Positions 17,602 to 26,308 of a stretch of 64,000 bases of DNA are shown in pieces. The notes under the pieces were generated by a model. That model was not told the DNA's origin and did not search any database. It saw nothing but the letters and a program-made list of their open reading frames with translations. The position numbers were made by a program, and so were the translations under genes. The DNA is taken from the NCBI GenBank assembly GCA_041399065.1, contig JAWKTN010000006.1:558001-622000 (forward strand), in the 5' to 3' direction. Numbering within the stretch: the stretch's first letter is position 1; the number at the start of each line of letters is the position of its first letter. This DNA comes from JAGQPD01 sp020426865 (GTDB taxonomy: Bacteria > Planctomycetota > Planctomycetia > Pirellulales > Pirellulaceae).

Positions 17602-18796
17602 AATGACCGAGCGCGATTCTGCGACAGTGGGCCTATGCCGCTGTTGCGTACTGCGCCTTGTGTTTGTTTCGTTGTCGTAGGTAGTATCGAACATTTTTCA
17701 TGAGTTCGGACATATCAGAGCATTTGTGGTTGCGAGTCACGTTGGCGTGAAGATCCTGCCAGGCACGCTCGATCTTATTGTGGTCGGGGCAATATGGTGG
17801 TAGGAAGTGTAGCTCGAAACGTTGACCGGCCTTGGTTGCCAAGGTTTTTGCCACTTCCTCGGTACTGTGAATGGAGTAGTTGTCCAAGATCACGTGGATC
17901 TTCTTGGCATTCGGGTATTGCTCGTGGAGCTTCCAGAGTAGTTGAATGAAGAGCAGGCTGTTCTTGCTGTCGCCCTCAACCCAGGTCAGTTCGCCCGTTT
18001 TCGGATTCAATGCCCCGGCCAAGTATTGTTTTTCATTCTGTCCGGGAGTAAGCACTTCCTTTTGCTGTCCTTTGACCATCCAGTCCAAACCAATCTTGGG
18101 ATTCAAATGGACGTCGACTTCATCCTCGTAGACAACCACTTCGTCATCGGGAAGGTCCTCCACCAATTCCCGGAGTTCCCTCAATCGCTTGTTTTTGGCC
18201 TGTTTCGACCACGTGGATTCCACAATCGGCTTCGGACGCCCTCGCCGCGCGCCGATTCTCGATAGAGCAACACTCATGGTTGAGACATGAATTCTGATAC
18301 CTGTCTTCCGCTCCATGGTTATTACCAACATCTCTCGTGTCCATGTGGGACGCTTCCATCCATGGTCCAGTGGGCAAGACTCAACCACCTCCCAAAGTGT
18401 GGAAAGGAATTCATCACACAGCTTGGTCTCCCCGTTCTCCTCACGATGATCGACCAACCCATCAACGCCTTCCTCGCGAAACCTGGCTGCCACTCGATAT
18501 ATAGTGCTCCGGTCGACCTTCAGTGCTCTGGCCGTATCGGCCACGGATCGGCCGTCTGCCAAATTCAGGATGATCAAGTACCGTGTCTTCTGGTCCCCGT
18601 CCTTCAGTTTTCGGCAACGTTTTTCCAATCTCCGCTTGTCCGACCGCGACATTCTTGGGACAATTCCGTCCATGGGAATTCCTTCTGCGAACTCCAGTTC
18701 GCCGTTTGAGTGCAATCAACTGAGGAATTCCCATTTTTATTTTTTCAGTCGATATGCTCCAATATCAGTTTTGTCGCAGAATCGCGCTCGGTCATT
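17602..18796. mobile_element. IS630-family insertion sequence
   Basis: The element is 1195 bases with perfect 25-base terminal inverted repeats (outer ends AATGACCGAG). It is flanked by TA duplications at 17600-17601 and 18797-18798. The empty site is visible in intron C (CTTCGGCTAGCTC). TA targeting and the DDE transposase place it in the IS630/Tc1-mariner group. It carries one transposase gene on the - strand. Confidence 0.95.
17633..18673 (-). CDS. IS630-family transposase
   Basis: The 346-residue DDE transposase moves the surrounding IS at TA dinucleotides. An N-terminal helix-turn-helix (GRSVADTARALKVDRSTIYRV) is followed by the catalytic core. The first Asp is in VYEDEVDVHLNPKIG, the second in HVILDNYSIH, and the final acidic residue in LPPYCPDHNKIERAW. 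The frame is intact, and AGGAA precedes the ATG at 18673. An upstream TTG at 18715 would add 14 residues. The intact frame and perfect terminal repeats suggest recent insertion. Confidence 0.93.
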   Translation of the reverse strand: MDGIVPRMSRSDKRRLEKRCRKLKDGDQKTRYLIILNLADGRSVADTARALKVDRSTIYRVAARFREEGVDGLVDHREENGETKLCDEFLSTLWEVVESCPLDHGWKRPTWTREMLVITMERKTGIRIHVSTMSVALSRIGARRGRPKPIVESTWSKQAKNKRLRELRELVEDLPDDEVVVYEDEVDVHLNPKIGLDWMVKGQQKEVLTPGQNEKQYLAGALNPKTGELTWVEGDSKNSLLFIQLLWKLHEQYPNAKKIHVILDNYSIHSTEEVAKTLATKAGQRFELHFLPPYCPDHNKIERAWQDLHANVTRNHKCSDMSELMKNVRYYLRQRNKHKAQYATAA

Positions 18797-19825
18797 TAGC
18801 TCTAACGAGTATCTGGCCAACCGCTTTGGCAACACTTCCTGAAAGCGTCGCGCATCGGATTCCAGTTCGAACGCACAGATGAAATCATCCGCAAAGCGAA
18901 TGATGTACGCTTCGCCTCGTAGCCGTGGCTTTACATCGTGTTCAAACCATTGGTCCAAAACATAATGCAAGTACACGTTGGCTAACAAAGGTGAAAGAAC
19001 CGAACCCTGTGGCACGCCCGCAACCGTGTCTTCGCGGCGACCTTCGATCATCACACCAGCCTTCAGAAAGCGTTCGATCAGCTTCAGCAGTTGGGGATCA
19101 GCGATCCGTTGTCGCAGCAGTTCGAGTAAGCGTGTGAGATGAGAAACGTTATCGAAAAAGCCACGGATGTCTGCATCGGAGATCCAGCTCACTTTCCGTG
19201 TTGCGATGATTTGACCGAGTTCGCTTAACGCTTGGTGACAGGAACGACCCGGTCGGAATCCATACGAAGTATCGCAAAAGTCAACTTCGTAGATTCGCTC
19301 CAGAATCATCACGATCGCTCGTTGAACGATCTTGTCTTCCACACAAGCGATGCCCAGTGGTCTGGTCTTGCCATTACCTTTCGGAATGTCACGACGCAGG
19401 CTGGGCTGGGGTCGATAGCTACCACGATGCAATCTGGCTAAGAGATCGTGCAAGTTGTCTCGCAACGTCAACTCGTATTGATCCACCGTCTCGCCATCGA
19501 CTCCAGGTGCTTTGTCTCGTTGGAGCTTGCGGAAGGCATGCCATAGCAGCTCATAGGTGAGTAGCGAGAAGAGGTTGTTGAAGCTCTCTTCTGGATGCGT
19601 TTCCGCTCTGTGGGTGATGCGATCCAGCCGAGTTAGCATCGAGCTTCCGTCGCTGAGTACGGTCGATGTCCGGTCTGTTTCGCGTGATGGCCTGACCGCC
19701 TTCCCTGCACCGGCATTACCCGGCTTCGATACACGCGATTGGTCTTCGCGTTTCAACGGTACTATTCGGTCATCCGACTTCCCAAGGTCGTTTGCACTCC
19801 TCGCTTTTTCGGCTTGTACGTGCAT
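18797..19825 (-). pseudogene. N-terminal part of the intron B reverse transcriptase
   Basis: It encodes the RT domain up to and past the catalytic IRFADDF motif, with GVPQGSVLSPLLANV and YGFRPGRSCHQAL intact. It is truncated by the IS after YSLEL. One residue is inserted relative to intron C (SHLTRL against SHTRL). The start ATG at 19825 corresponds to the N-terminus of the intact protein in intron A. Confidence 0.8.
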
Positions 19826-20205
19826 ACTCGACTCGCCGTGATTGGCATTCACGTCGAACAAGAACCGTTGGGATCTCACTGGTTGCTTCATGGGCATGTT
19901 GTGTAGCGCGATCGTGGCCTTCGACCCCGGGTCTCCGAGCACCGCTCGCCATTAGTGCGGTGTTCGATATTGCCTTCAGCAGGTCCGACTGCTTGGGCAG
20001 GTTCCAAGAAAACATGCATTTCGGGGCTCAATACCATTCACAGTCTGGGCGGCCAGCCCAGTTCGTTCGTCCTCGCTACCTTTCTGTGTACGCTTCAACG
20101 GGCCTGTTACCAAGCACGCTGCAACACTCGATACTGAGCCTCTGGCTAAGAGTTACCCAGGTGGGAGTCGCACCCACTTGTCCATAAATCATTTCCAGTT
20201 CGCTC

Positions 20206-22279
20206 GGCGAGTAGTAATGGAGCCTTTGGGATTTAGGATGCGGTTGGTTTTCACTGTTGGCCACGGATTTCTCCGTTGTGGTGTCACAATATTTGATCCT
20301 TGTCGCGTTGAACTCCAAAACCCTCTCAGAACCGGACGTGCGCAGCTAACGCATCCGGCTCCCGACCATCACTTGTCACCAAAACTCAGCATTGCCTGAC
20401 GAGGCGCTCGCGCCATCGCGATTAAGTCCGTCAGCCGTTTCGGTAAAGCCAATGGGAAATGGGACATGTACGCGTCAAACTGGTTCCACGTCTTCGAACC
20501 CTTCTGCGAACGGCGATTGAGCCAGCGTAACACCAGCACTTTCGTCGCTTGGCGGAACTTCATCAGCCAGGGCCAATTGTCATTGACCCCATAGTACTGA
20601 TAGTGACCCCGCAGCTTCGCATTGAGCATCGGCCACACCTCCGACAACGGTGTCGTCAGGTGACGCGCAACCAGTCTTTCATGTCGCGTACTTTCCCGCG
20701 ATATTTCTTCTTGGCCGTTTTCCTCTTCAGCTTGAACTTGTTCGTGAGACGACTGCGTCCGCAGTAATGCGTGAAACCGAGGAAGGCAAACGTACCGGGG
20801 CTCCTTCGCCCAGGCGCTGGCAATCGCGCCCTGCGAAGCGGCCAAATCGCAGCAGTTGTGTCTTCTCTTCGGCTAGCTCTAACGAGTATCTGGCCAACCG
20901 CTTTGGCAACACTTCCTGAAAGCGTCGCGCATCGGATTCCAGTTCGAACGCACAGATGAAATCATCCGCAAAGCGAATGATGTACGCTTCGCCTCGTAGC
21001 CGTGGCTTTACATCGTGTTCAAACCATTGGTCCAAAACATAATGCAAGTACACGTTGGCTAACAAAGGTGAAAGAACCGAACCCTGTGGCACGCCCGCAA
21101 CCGTGTCTTCGCGGCGACCTTCGATCATCACACCAGCCTTCAGAAAGCGTTCGATCAGCTTCAGCAGTTGGGGATCAGCGATCCGTTGTCGCAGCAGTTC
21201 GAGTAAGCGTGTGTGAGAAACGTTATCGAAAAAGCCACGGATGTCTGCATCGGAGATCCAGCTCACTTTCCGTGTTGCGATGATTTGACCGAGTTCGCTT
21301 AACGCTTGGTGACAGGAACGACCCGGTCGGAATCCATACGAAGTATCGCAAAAGTCAACTTCGTAGATTCGCTCCAGAATCATCACGATCGCTCGTTGAA
21401 CGATCTTGTCTTCCACACAAGCGATGCCCAGTGGTCTGGTCTTGCCATTACCTTTCGGAATGTCACGACGCAGGCTGGGCTGGGGTCGATAGCTACCACG
21501 ATGCAATCTGGCTAAGAGATCGTGCAAGTTGTCTCGCAACGTCAACTCGTATTGATCCACCGTCTCGCCATCGACTCCAGGTGCTTTGTCTCGTTGGAGC
21601 TTGCGGAAGGCATGCCATAGCAGCTCATAGGTGAGTAGCGAGAAGAGGTTGTTGAAGCTCTCTTCTGGATGCGTTTCCGCTCTGTGGGTGATGCGATCCA
21701 GCCGAGTTAGCATCGAGCTTCCGTCGCTGAGTACGGTCGATGTCCGGTCTGTTTCGCGTGATGGCCTGACCGCCTTCCCTGCACCGGCATTACCCGGCTT
21801 CGATACACGCGATTGGTCTTCGCGTTTCAACGGTACTATTCGGTCATCCGACTTCCCAAGGTCGTTTGCACTCCTCGCTTTTTCGGCTTGTACGTGCATA
21901 CTCGACTCGCCGTGATTGGCATTCACGTCGAACAAGAACCGTTGGGATCTCACTGGTTGCTTCATGGGCATGTTGTGTAGCGCGATCGTGGCCTTCGACC
22001 CCGGGTCTCCGAGCACCGCTCGCCATTAGTGCGGTGTTCGATATTGCCTTCAGCAGGTCCGACTGCTTGGGCAGGTTCCAAGAAAACATGCATTTCGGGG
22101 CTCAATACCATTCACAGTCTGGGCGGCCAGCCCAGTTCGTTCGTCCTCGCTACCTTTCTGTGTACGCTTCAACGGGCCTGTTACCAAGCACGCTGCAACA
22201 CTCGATACTGAGCCTCTGGCTAAGAGTTACCCAGGTGGGAGTCGCACCCACTTGTCCATAAATCATTTCCAGTTCGCTC
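20206..22279 (-). mobile_element. Group II intron C
   Basis: A 2074-base copy, nearly identical to B, starting GAGCGAACTGG at 22279 and ending CTACTCGCC at 20206 on the - strand. Domain V (about 20330-20366) is intact. Its 5' exon is the antisense domain V hairpin of intron D (GCGGGTCCG). Its 3' neighbour is the first base of intron B. The reverse transcriptase has two single-base deletions, so mobility would need a protein supplied in trans, for example from intron A. Confidence 0.87.
20369..21899 (-). pseudogene. Frameshifted reverse transcriptase of intron C
   Basis: The RT domain is intact through IRFADDF and LAEEKTQLLRFGRF. The frame is then lost twice relative to B, by one-base deletions near 20799 (GGGGCT for GGGGGCT) and near 20663 (GACGCGC for GACGGCGC). 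The rest of domain X and the C-terminus reappear in the original register after the second lesion, with the intervening part scrambled. It is probably inactive. Confidence 0.8.
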
Positions 22280-22338
22280 CGGACCCGCATGCTAGGTGGT
22301 GTGGGGGCTGCGGCCAGCAATGGCCGCGGCTACCCGAT

Positions 22339-22346
22339 TTCGTCGC
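22339..22346 (-). other. attC14, remaining R'' portion
   Basis: TTCGTCGC follows the 3' end of intron D and completes the R'' box begun by CCTTGG at 14979-14984. It lies just 3' of the carbonic-anhydrase-like gene, as expected for that cassette's attC. Confidence 0.75.
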
Positions 22347-22357
22347 TCGTGCTGCGG

Positions 22358-22843
22358 TCACGTTGGCAGTTCGTCATCTTCATCGCGTGTGAGAAGAAGA
22401 GAGTCAATCTCAAGGTTTGGGATCTCGCTTGAGAACTCGTTCTTCATATCCTGAACAAAGATGTCAATTTGCTCTTGATGCTTTGCCTGTTCAACCGGGG
22501 GAGTGACTTGATCCCAGTACAATTGAAAAAAGTGTTTGTATGCACCGCAGTCACGATGCTCTAGAACGACAAGTTTTTCGATTGGATGGCCAATTTTGCG
22601 CGCGGTGCGGATATGCGAGACAAGGGTTTCCCGCCACCCCTTCACTTGATTCGAACCCGCGGCAGCGCCCGCCAAGACGAAGACGTCGTATTTCTGTCGC
22701 AGGTCCAATCCATCCATTACCTGAATAATTCGATGTGCGTAGCGATAGTCCATACAAGTTAGCAGGAGAACGCTCGGTGAACCGTGGGACGCCAACGAAG
22801 GTGCAAGCTTTTCACGGGCGTATCTTTCGAAAGACATTTGCAT
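22358..22843 (-). CDS. Beta-carbonic-anhydrase-like protein (cassette 14)
   Basis: The 161-residue protein carries the zinc-site motifs of beta-class carbonic anhydrases. The CxDxR motif appears as TCMDYRYAH, and the HxxC motif appears as LEHRDCGAYKHF about 65 residues later. True enzymes hydrate CO2 to bicarbonate. This short version may be an active small form or a relative with another role. ATG 22843 is preceded by AGGA; an in-frame TTG lies six bases upstream. It sits between attC13 and the intron-split attC14. Confidence 0.75.
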   Translation of the reverse strand: MQMSFERYAREKLAPSLASHGSPSVLLLTCMDYRYAHRIIQVMDGLDLRQKYDVFVLAGAAAGSNQVKGWRETLVSHIRTARKIGHPIEKLVVLEHRDCGAYKHFFQLYWDQVTPPVEQAKHQEQIDIFVQDMKNEFSSEIPNLEIDSLLLTRDEDDELPT

Positions 22844-22866
22844 GTGCAATTCCTATGTTGTTGTCG

Positions 22867-22956
22867 ACGAACGCTACCGATCACGGGGCGGCGACGGGGG
22901 ATTTTCCTCTTGAACAACGTCTGCTTCGCCGCTCCCGTGCATCGGCTTGTTCGTCG
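22867..22956 (-). other. attC13
   Basis: Arms CGATCACGGGGCGGCGA and TTCGCCGCTCCCGTGCATCG pair except for one extra G and one extra A in the second. The outer boxes are CGAACG and TTGTTCG. The end of the small PIN-partner gene lies inside it. Confidence 0.93.
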
Positions 22957-23119
22957 TCGGGTGCGTGGGGATCAATCGCGGTGGAAGGTGCAACACCTTG
23001 CGACCTGACTGCTGCTGTCGCTGCCGGGTATGTTCGGCGATCAAGTGGACGTCGTTCTGGAATTGGTCGGAGAGCCTTCGTTTAATGGCAAGAATCTCGT
23101 CGTTAGGATCAGTCGTCAT
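22874..23119 (-). CDS. Small partner of a PIN toxin, putative antitoxin (cassette 13)
   Basis: An 81-residue charged protein (MTTDPNDEILAIKRRLSDQF) that overlaps the PIN gene by 11 bases and resembles the 68-residue protein of cassette 17. The last 25 or so residues are encoded by attC13. Position and overlap suggest it is the antitoxin of the pair. Unusually for such systems the toxin gene comes first. I infer the role and do not see a known antitoxin fold. Confidence 0.65.
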   Translation of the reverse strand: MTTDPNDEILAIKRRLSDQFQNDVHLIAEHTRQRQQQSGRKVLHLPPRLIPTHPTTNKPMHGSGEADVVQEENPPSPPRDR

Positions 23120-23591
23120 TTTCTGTTGCCCTCAATTGCTCTGGTGTACAAATCACTGGTGGATTATACCCGGCTTCTCGGCAAGTGTCCGCAATTCTGT
23201 TTTGGAGATGCGGATTCAAGATGTGCCTGAAATTCCACGTGACGATGAATTGCACGCCGTGAACAGCCGCGGTAGCGATGTGCAACGCATCGCGCGGTTG
23301 AGACACCGGAATCGCAAGTCGCGCGATCAGCAGATTGGCCAAGGACTCGGCTTCAAGTGTCTCGTCAAGGAGCGGCACGTTGCGTATGACGTCTAGCCGC
23401 TCCAATGCCGCGGCGGAATCACCGTCGCCGCACTCATCCAACGTGAGTTGAGATAAAACGATCTGGTATCGGTTTGGAGCGGTTGCCCACCAAGCTCGCG
23501 TTATCTGCTGACGCGCGGCGATCCCCGGATCGGGATGCAATCGCCCCGCAATGTGCCCCACGACGGTCGTTTCGACGTAAACAATGTCCAT
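23109..23591 (-). CDS. PIN-domain protein, putative toxin nuclease (cassette 13)
   Basis: The 160-residue protein has the PIN fold: an N-terminal VYVETTVVGH with an acidic residue, a middle LTLDECGDGD, then QPRDALHIATAAVHG and IVTWNFRHILNP. PIN proteins of toxin pairs cleave RNA using clustered acidic residues and metal. Here the first acidic position is Glu rather than Asp. The downstream gene overlaps it. It is an intact paralogue of the broken gene at 10766-11245. Confidence 0.82.
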   Translation of the reverse strand: MDIVYVETTVVGHIAGRLHPDPGIAARQQITRAWWATAPNRYQIVLSQLTLDECGDGDSAAALERLDVIRNVPLLDETLEAESLANLLIARLAIPVSQPRDALHIATAAVHGVQFIVTWNFRHILNPHLQNRIADTCREAGYNPPVICTPEQLRATENDD

Positions 23592-23610
23592 GGGAGAATT
23601 GTATCATACG

Positions 23611-23702
23611 ACGAACGCCCCGCATCACGGGGTGGCGGGAGTTGACTTTGATTTCAAAACCGACTGGCCACCGCCACTCCCGTGCATGCGATGGTTCGTC
23701 GC
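23611..23702 (-). other. attC12
   Basis: Arms ATCACGGGGTGGCGG and CCGCCACTCCCGTGCAT pair except for one extra A and one extra G. The outer boxes are CGAACG and TGGTTCGTC. It follows the stop of the gene at 23730-24140. Confidence 0.93.
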
Positions 23703-23729
23703 CGTTTTCTCGTGGTAACGTGTTCGCCG

Positions 23730-24140
23730 TCAACGATTGGCCAACCATTGCCACAACAGGTAACCAGTGTATCCGACTAGGACCAGACGCACGGTGATAC
23801 TGAACCACGTGAACCCAAGTTTTCCCTTCTCGCGTCTTGTCTCGAACGGGAGGTCACCCGTCCAGAATTTGCCCCACCCGTTCAGCCCGAAGTGGTATGT
23901 CCGATCATTTGTCTCGACTGTCAATATGTATCCGGGAATCCGAAGGAAAAACGATCGAAACGAACACAGGACAGCATCTTTGATTTCGTTGTATTCGATT
24001 CGCCAATCTCCACATTCAAGATGATTATCGAAGATCTTTAGGGAACCCCGACGTGATGTAACCCAGTTGGGACCGTACTTCCGCTGGTCGCCCTCGGCAG
24101 TGGTCGCTTTCGTCATGCACTTGTAAAGCAATTCGGACAT
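23730..24140 (-). CDS. Hypothetical protein with a C-terminal membrane segment (cassette 12)
   Basis: A 136-residue protein that I do not recognise. The first 95 residues look soluble, with a strand-rich PH-like pattern (LKIFDNHLECGDWRIEYNEI). A single hydrophobic segment near the C-terminus (VRLVLVGYTGYLLWQWL) probably anchors it with the bulk facing the cytoplasm. The ATG is about 25 bases from the upstream attC box. Confidence 0.72.
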   Translation of the reverse strand: MSELLYKCMTKATTAEGDQRKYGPNWVTSRRGSLKIFDNHLECGDWRIEYNEIKDAVLCSFRSFFLRIPGYILTVETNDRTYHFGLNGWGKFWTGDLPFETRREKGKLGFTWFSITVRLVLVGYTGYLLWQWLANR

Positions 24141-24161
24141 TTGGTGTGGGTGCGGTGAGGC

Positions 24162-24232
24162 GACGAACGTCCAAAATCACCGGGTTGCCGCCAGTGACGT
24201 TGACTTCAAATTCAGCCCGGTCGGCAACTCCG
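24162..24232 (-). other. attC11, left portion, split by intron A
   Basis: CGAACG and the L' arm TCACCGGGTTGCCG are present. The L'' arm CGGCAACTCCG is interrupted by intron A and resumes as GTGCAT at 26309. Arm pairing with the extra A is clear. Confidence 0.88.
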
Positions 24233-26308
24233 GGCGAGTAGTAATGATGTCTTCGAGGTTTAGGATACGGTTTGTGTTCCCTGTTGTCCACGGATTTCTC
24301 CCTTGTGGTGTCACAATATCTGATCCTTGCCGCGTTGTTCATCAAAACCCTCTCAGAACCGGACGTGCGCCGTTAACGCATCCGGCTCCCAACCAACACC
24401 TGTCACTCCCACGCTTTATCCGTTCGTTCGGGCCATCGCAATCAAGTCCGTCACTTTGCCAGGCACCGCCAAAGGATAATGTTTCAACCAGTTCGCATAG
24501 GCGGACCAGCTCGTCTGGCCCTTCTGGCTGCGACGACGCATCCAGCGGAGACCGAGACGCCGAGCCGCTTCGCGAAACTTGCTCACGTACTGCCAGTTGT
24601 CATTGACATGGTAGTACTGATAGTGTCCTCGCAGCTTCTGGTTCAGCAGCGGCCAGACTTCTCCGATCGGAGTCGTCAGTTGCGTCCGAAACCAGTCCTT
24701 CAACGCGGACACCTTCTGCCGAAACTTCTTCTTCGACGTACGCCTCTTCAGTTTGAACTTGCCTGCGCGGCTCTTGCCGCAGTAATGCGTGAAGCCGAGA
24801 AAGTCGAACGTACCGGGTGCCGACTCGCCTTGCCGCTGGTTGTCGCGGGCGGCGAAACGGCCAAACCGGAGCAATTTCGTTTTTTCCTCGGCCAACTCCA
24901 AGCCGTATCGTCCCAGTCGCTTACGCAACGCTTCCTGAAAACGTTTCGCGTCCGACTCGTACTCGAACGTGCAGATGAAATCGTCCGCATAACGAACGAT
25001 CGACGCCTCACCTCGAAGGTGTTGACGGACCACGTTTTCAAACCAGTCGTCCAGCACGTAATGCAGGTAGACATTGGCCAGCAACGGAGAAAGGCTCGAG
25101 CCCTGGGGAACTCCCAGTTCCGTTTCCTCCCTTTTGCCGTCGACCATCACTCCAGCGTGCAGGAACTTCTCGATCAGTCGCAGCATCCGGGGATCGACGA
25201 TCCGCTTGCGAAGCAACTCCATGAGGTGCTCGAAACGGACGTTGTCGAAAAAGCCCTTGATGTCTGCGTCCGAAATGAAGTTCACGCGTCCGCGGGTGAT
25301 GATCTCGCCAAGACGACTCAGAGCGTCATGGCAGCTTCTACCCGGGCGGAATCCGTACGAGGAATCGACAAAATCGACTTCGTAGATGCGTTCCAGGATC
25401 GCGACCACTGCTCGCTGAACGATTTTGTCTTCGATACAGGCGATACCCAGCGGACGGAACTTTCCATCTCCCTTGGGGATCATGCGTCGAAGACTCGGTT
25501 GGGGACGATAAGTCTGTCGATGGAGCCGAATCAACAGCGACTGCAGGTTGGCAGTCAGGTTGGCTCGGTAGTCTTCCAGTGACTGACCATCGACGCCCGG
25601 TGCTTTGCCGGGCTTGAGTTGGCAGAATGCTTCGTGCAGCAGCTCACAGGTCAACAGCGAATAGACGTTGTTGAACGTGGCGGTGCGGTCGCGTTCTGCC
25701 CGTTGAGTGATGCGTTCCAGCCGGGCGCGGAACCCTGATCCAGCACCGCGTCTGGAGGTCGGCTCGGTTGAATCGCGTGTTGGCTGTCGGACCTTGCCTG
25801 CGCCGGAGTTACCCGGTTTCGTTTCGGTTACGTCAACCGCAACCGTCAACGGTACTATATCCGACTCCGACTCCCAGAGAGTCATTTGCCGCTCTTGCTT
25901 CTTCAGCTCGTTAGGCATACTCGAGGCTACCATGATTGGACTTCATGTCAGTTCAAGAACCTCTGGGTCTCACTGGTTGCTCTGGGAACGTGATGGTTAG
26001 CGCGAATGGGCCTTCGACTCCGGGTCTTCCTTCGCCACTTGCCTTGGCGCGACGAGGGATATTGCCTTCCAGCATGCACAAACCTTGGGCAGAATCCAAC
26101 AGTTACAAGTTTTCGGAGCTCAATACCGTTCAGGGCGGGACAGCCAGTCCCTGCCTTTCATCCTCGCTACCTTTCTGTTTACGCTTCAGCCAGCGACTTC
26201 GGCGGGTGCCTTATACGCTGGCTGCAAAACTCGATACTGAGCCTGCGGCTAACAGTTACTCAGGCGGGATCTACCCCCGCTCGTTTCCAGACCATTTCCA
26301 GTTCGCTC
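24233..26308 (-). mobile_element. Group II intron A, apparently complete
   Basis: A 2076-base intron starting GAGCGAACTGG at 26308 and ending CTACTCGCC at 24233 on the - strand. Domain V (about 24357-24391) is a full 34-base hairpin beginning GAGCCGGATGCG. Domain VI is unusually long, about 120 bases, and its basal stem covaries with that in B and C (GATGA/TCAT against GGAG/CTCC). It encodes an intact reverse transcriptase. It sits in the L'' arm of attC11 on the cassette strand, at the same position as intron E in attC16. Confidence 0.88.
24416..25918 (-). CDS. ltrA: Group II intron reverse transcriptase/maturase (intron A)
   Basis: The 500-residue intron-encoded protein reverse-transcribes and helps splice its host intron. 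RT motifs run in order: block 2 (GKFRPLGIACIEDKIVQRAV), block 3 (SSYGFRPGRSCHDAL), block 4 (ELGVPQGSSLSPLLANV) and the catalytic block 5 (VRYADDFICTF). A maturase-X region and a C-terminal part (GHYQYYHVNDNW, RRSQKGQTSW) follow. I see no HNH endonuclease. It lies in intron domain IV. A start at 25933 would add five residues. It is the only intact RT of the five introns here and could act on B and C in trans. Confidence 0.93.
   Translation of the reverse strand: MPNELKKQERQMTLWESESDIVPLTVAVDVTETKPGNSGAGKVRQPTRDSTEPTSRRGAGSGFRARLERITQRAERDRTATFNNVYSLLTCELLHEAFCQLKPGKAPGVDGQSLEDYRANLTANLQSLLIRLHRQTYRPQPSLRRMIPKGDGKFRPLGIACIEDKIVQRAVVAILERIYEVDFVDSSYGFRPGRSCHDALSRLGEIITRGRVNFISDADIKGFFDNVRFEHLMELLRKRIVDPRMLRLIEKFLHAGVMVDGKREETELGVPQGSSLSPLLANVYLHYVLDDWFENVVRQHLRGEASIVRYADDFICTFEYESDAKRFQEALRKRLGRYGLELAEEKTKLLRFGRFAARDNQRQGESAPGTFDFLGFTHYCGKSRAGKFKLKRRTSKKKFRQKVSALKDWFRTQLTTPIGEVWPLLNQKLRGHYQYYHVNDNWQYVSKFREAARRLGLRWMRRRSQKGQTSWSAYANWLKHYPLAVPGKVTDLIAMARTNG

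Larger units (their letters stand above)
16932..20205 (-). mobile_element. Group II intron B, interrupted by an IS630-family element
   Basis: Boundaries come from comparison with introns A and C: it starts GAGCGAACTGG at 20205 and ends CTACTCGCC at 16932 on the - strand. Removing the IS and one TA gives about 2077 bases. It is nearly identical to C. Its domain V (around 17040-17075) lacks two bases present in A and C (TGCACG for TGCGCACG). Its reverse transcriptase is cut by the IS. It lies inside domain V of intron D, and intron C abuts it with no spacer. Confidence 0.85.
14985..22338 (+). mobile_element. Group II intron D (class C-like) in an attC, carrying introns B and C
   Basis: The intron runs from GTATGCC to CTACCCGAT on the + strand. 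Without B and C it is about 2006 bases. It holds a class-C-type reverse transcriptase (15508-16929). Its domain V (GAACCGCCTAGTG at 16919-16931 plus CGGACCCGC onward from 22280) and a domain VI hairpin (about 22307-22338) are separated by introns B and C. The 5' exon is the attC stem, and insertion is in the R'' box on the strand opposite the cassettes, as known for class C-attC introns. With domain V split by antisense elements, D cannot splice as it stands. Confidence 0.85.

Noticed and set aside
22874..23008. A coding region on the + strand within attC13
   Set aside because: Short frames through attC stems occur on both strands and have no support.
24479..25582. A 367-codon frame on the + strand
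   Set aside because: It is antisense to the intact intron A reverse transcriptase, whose motifs are conserved.
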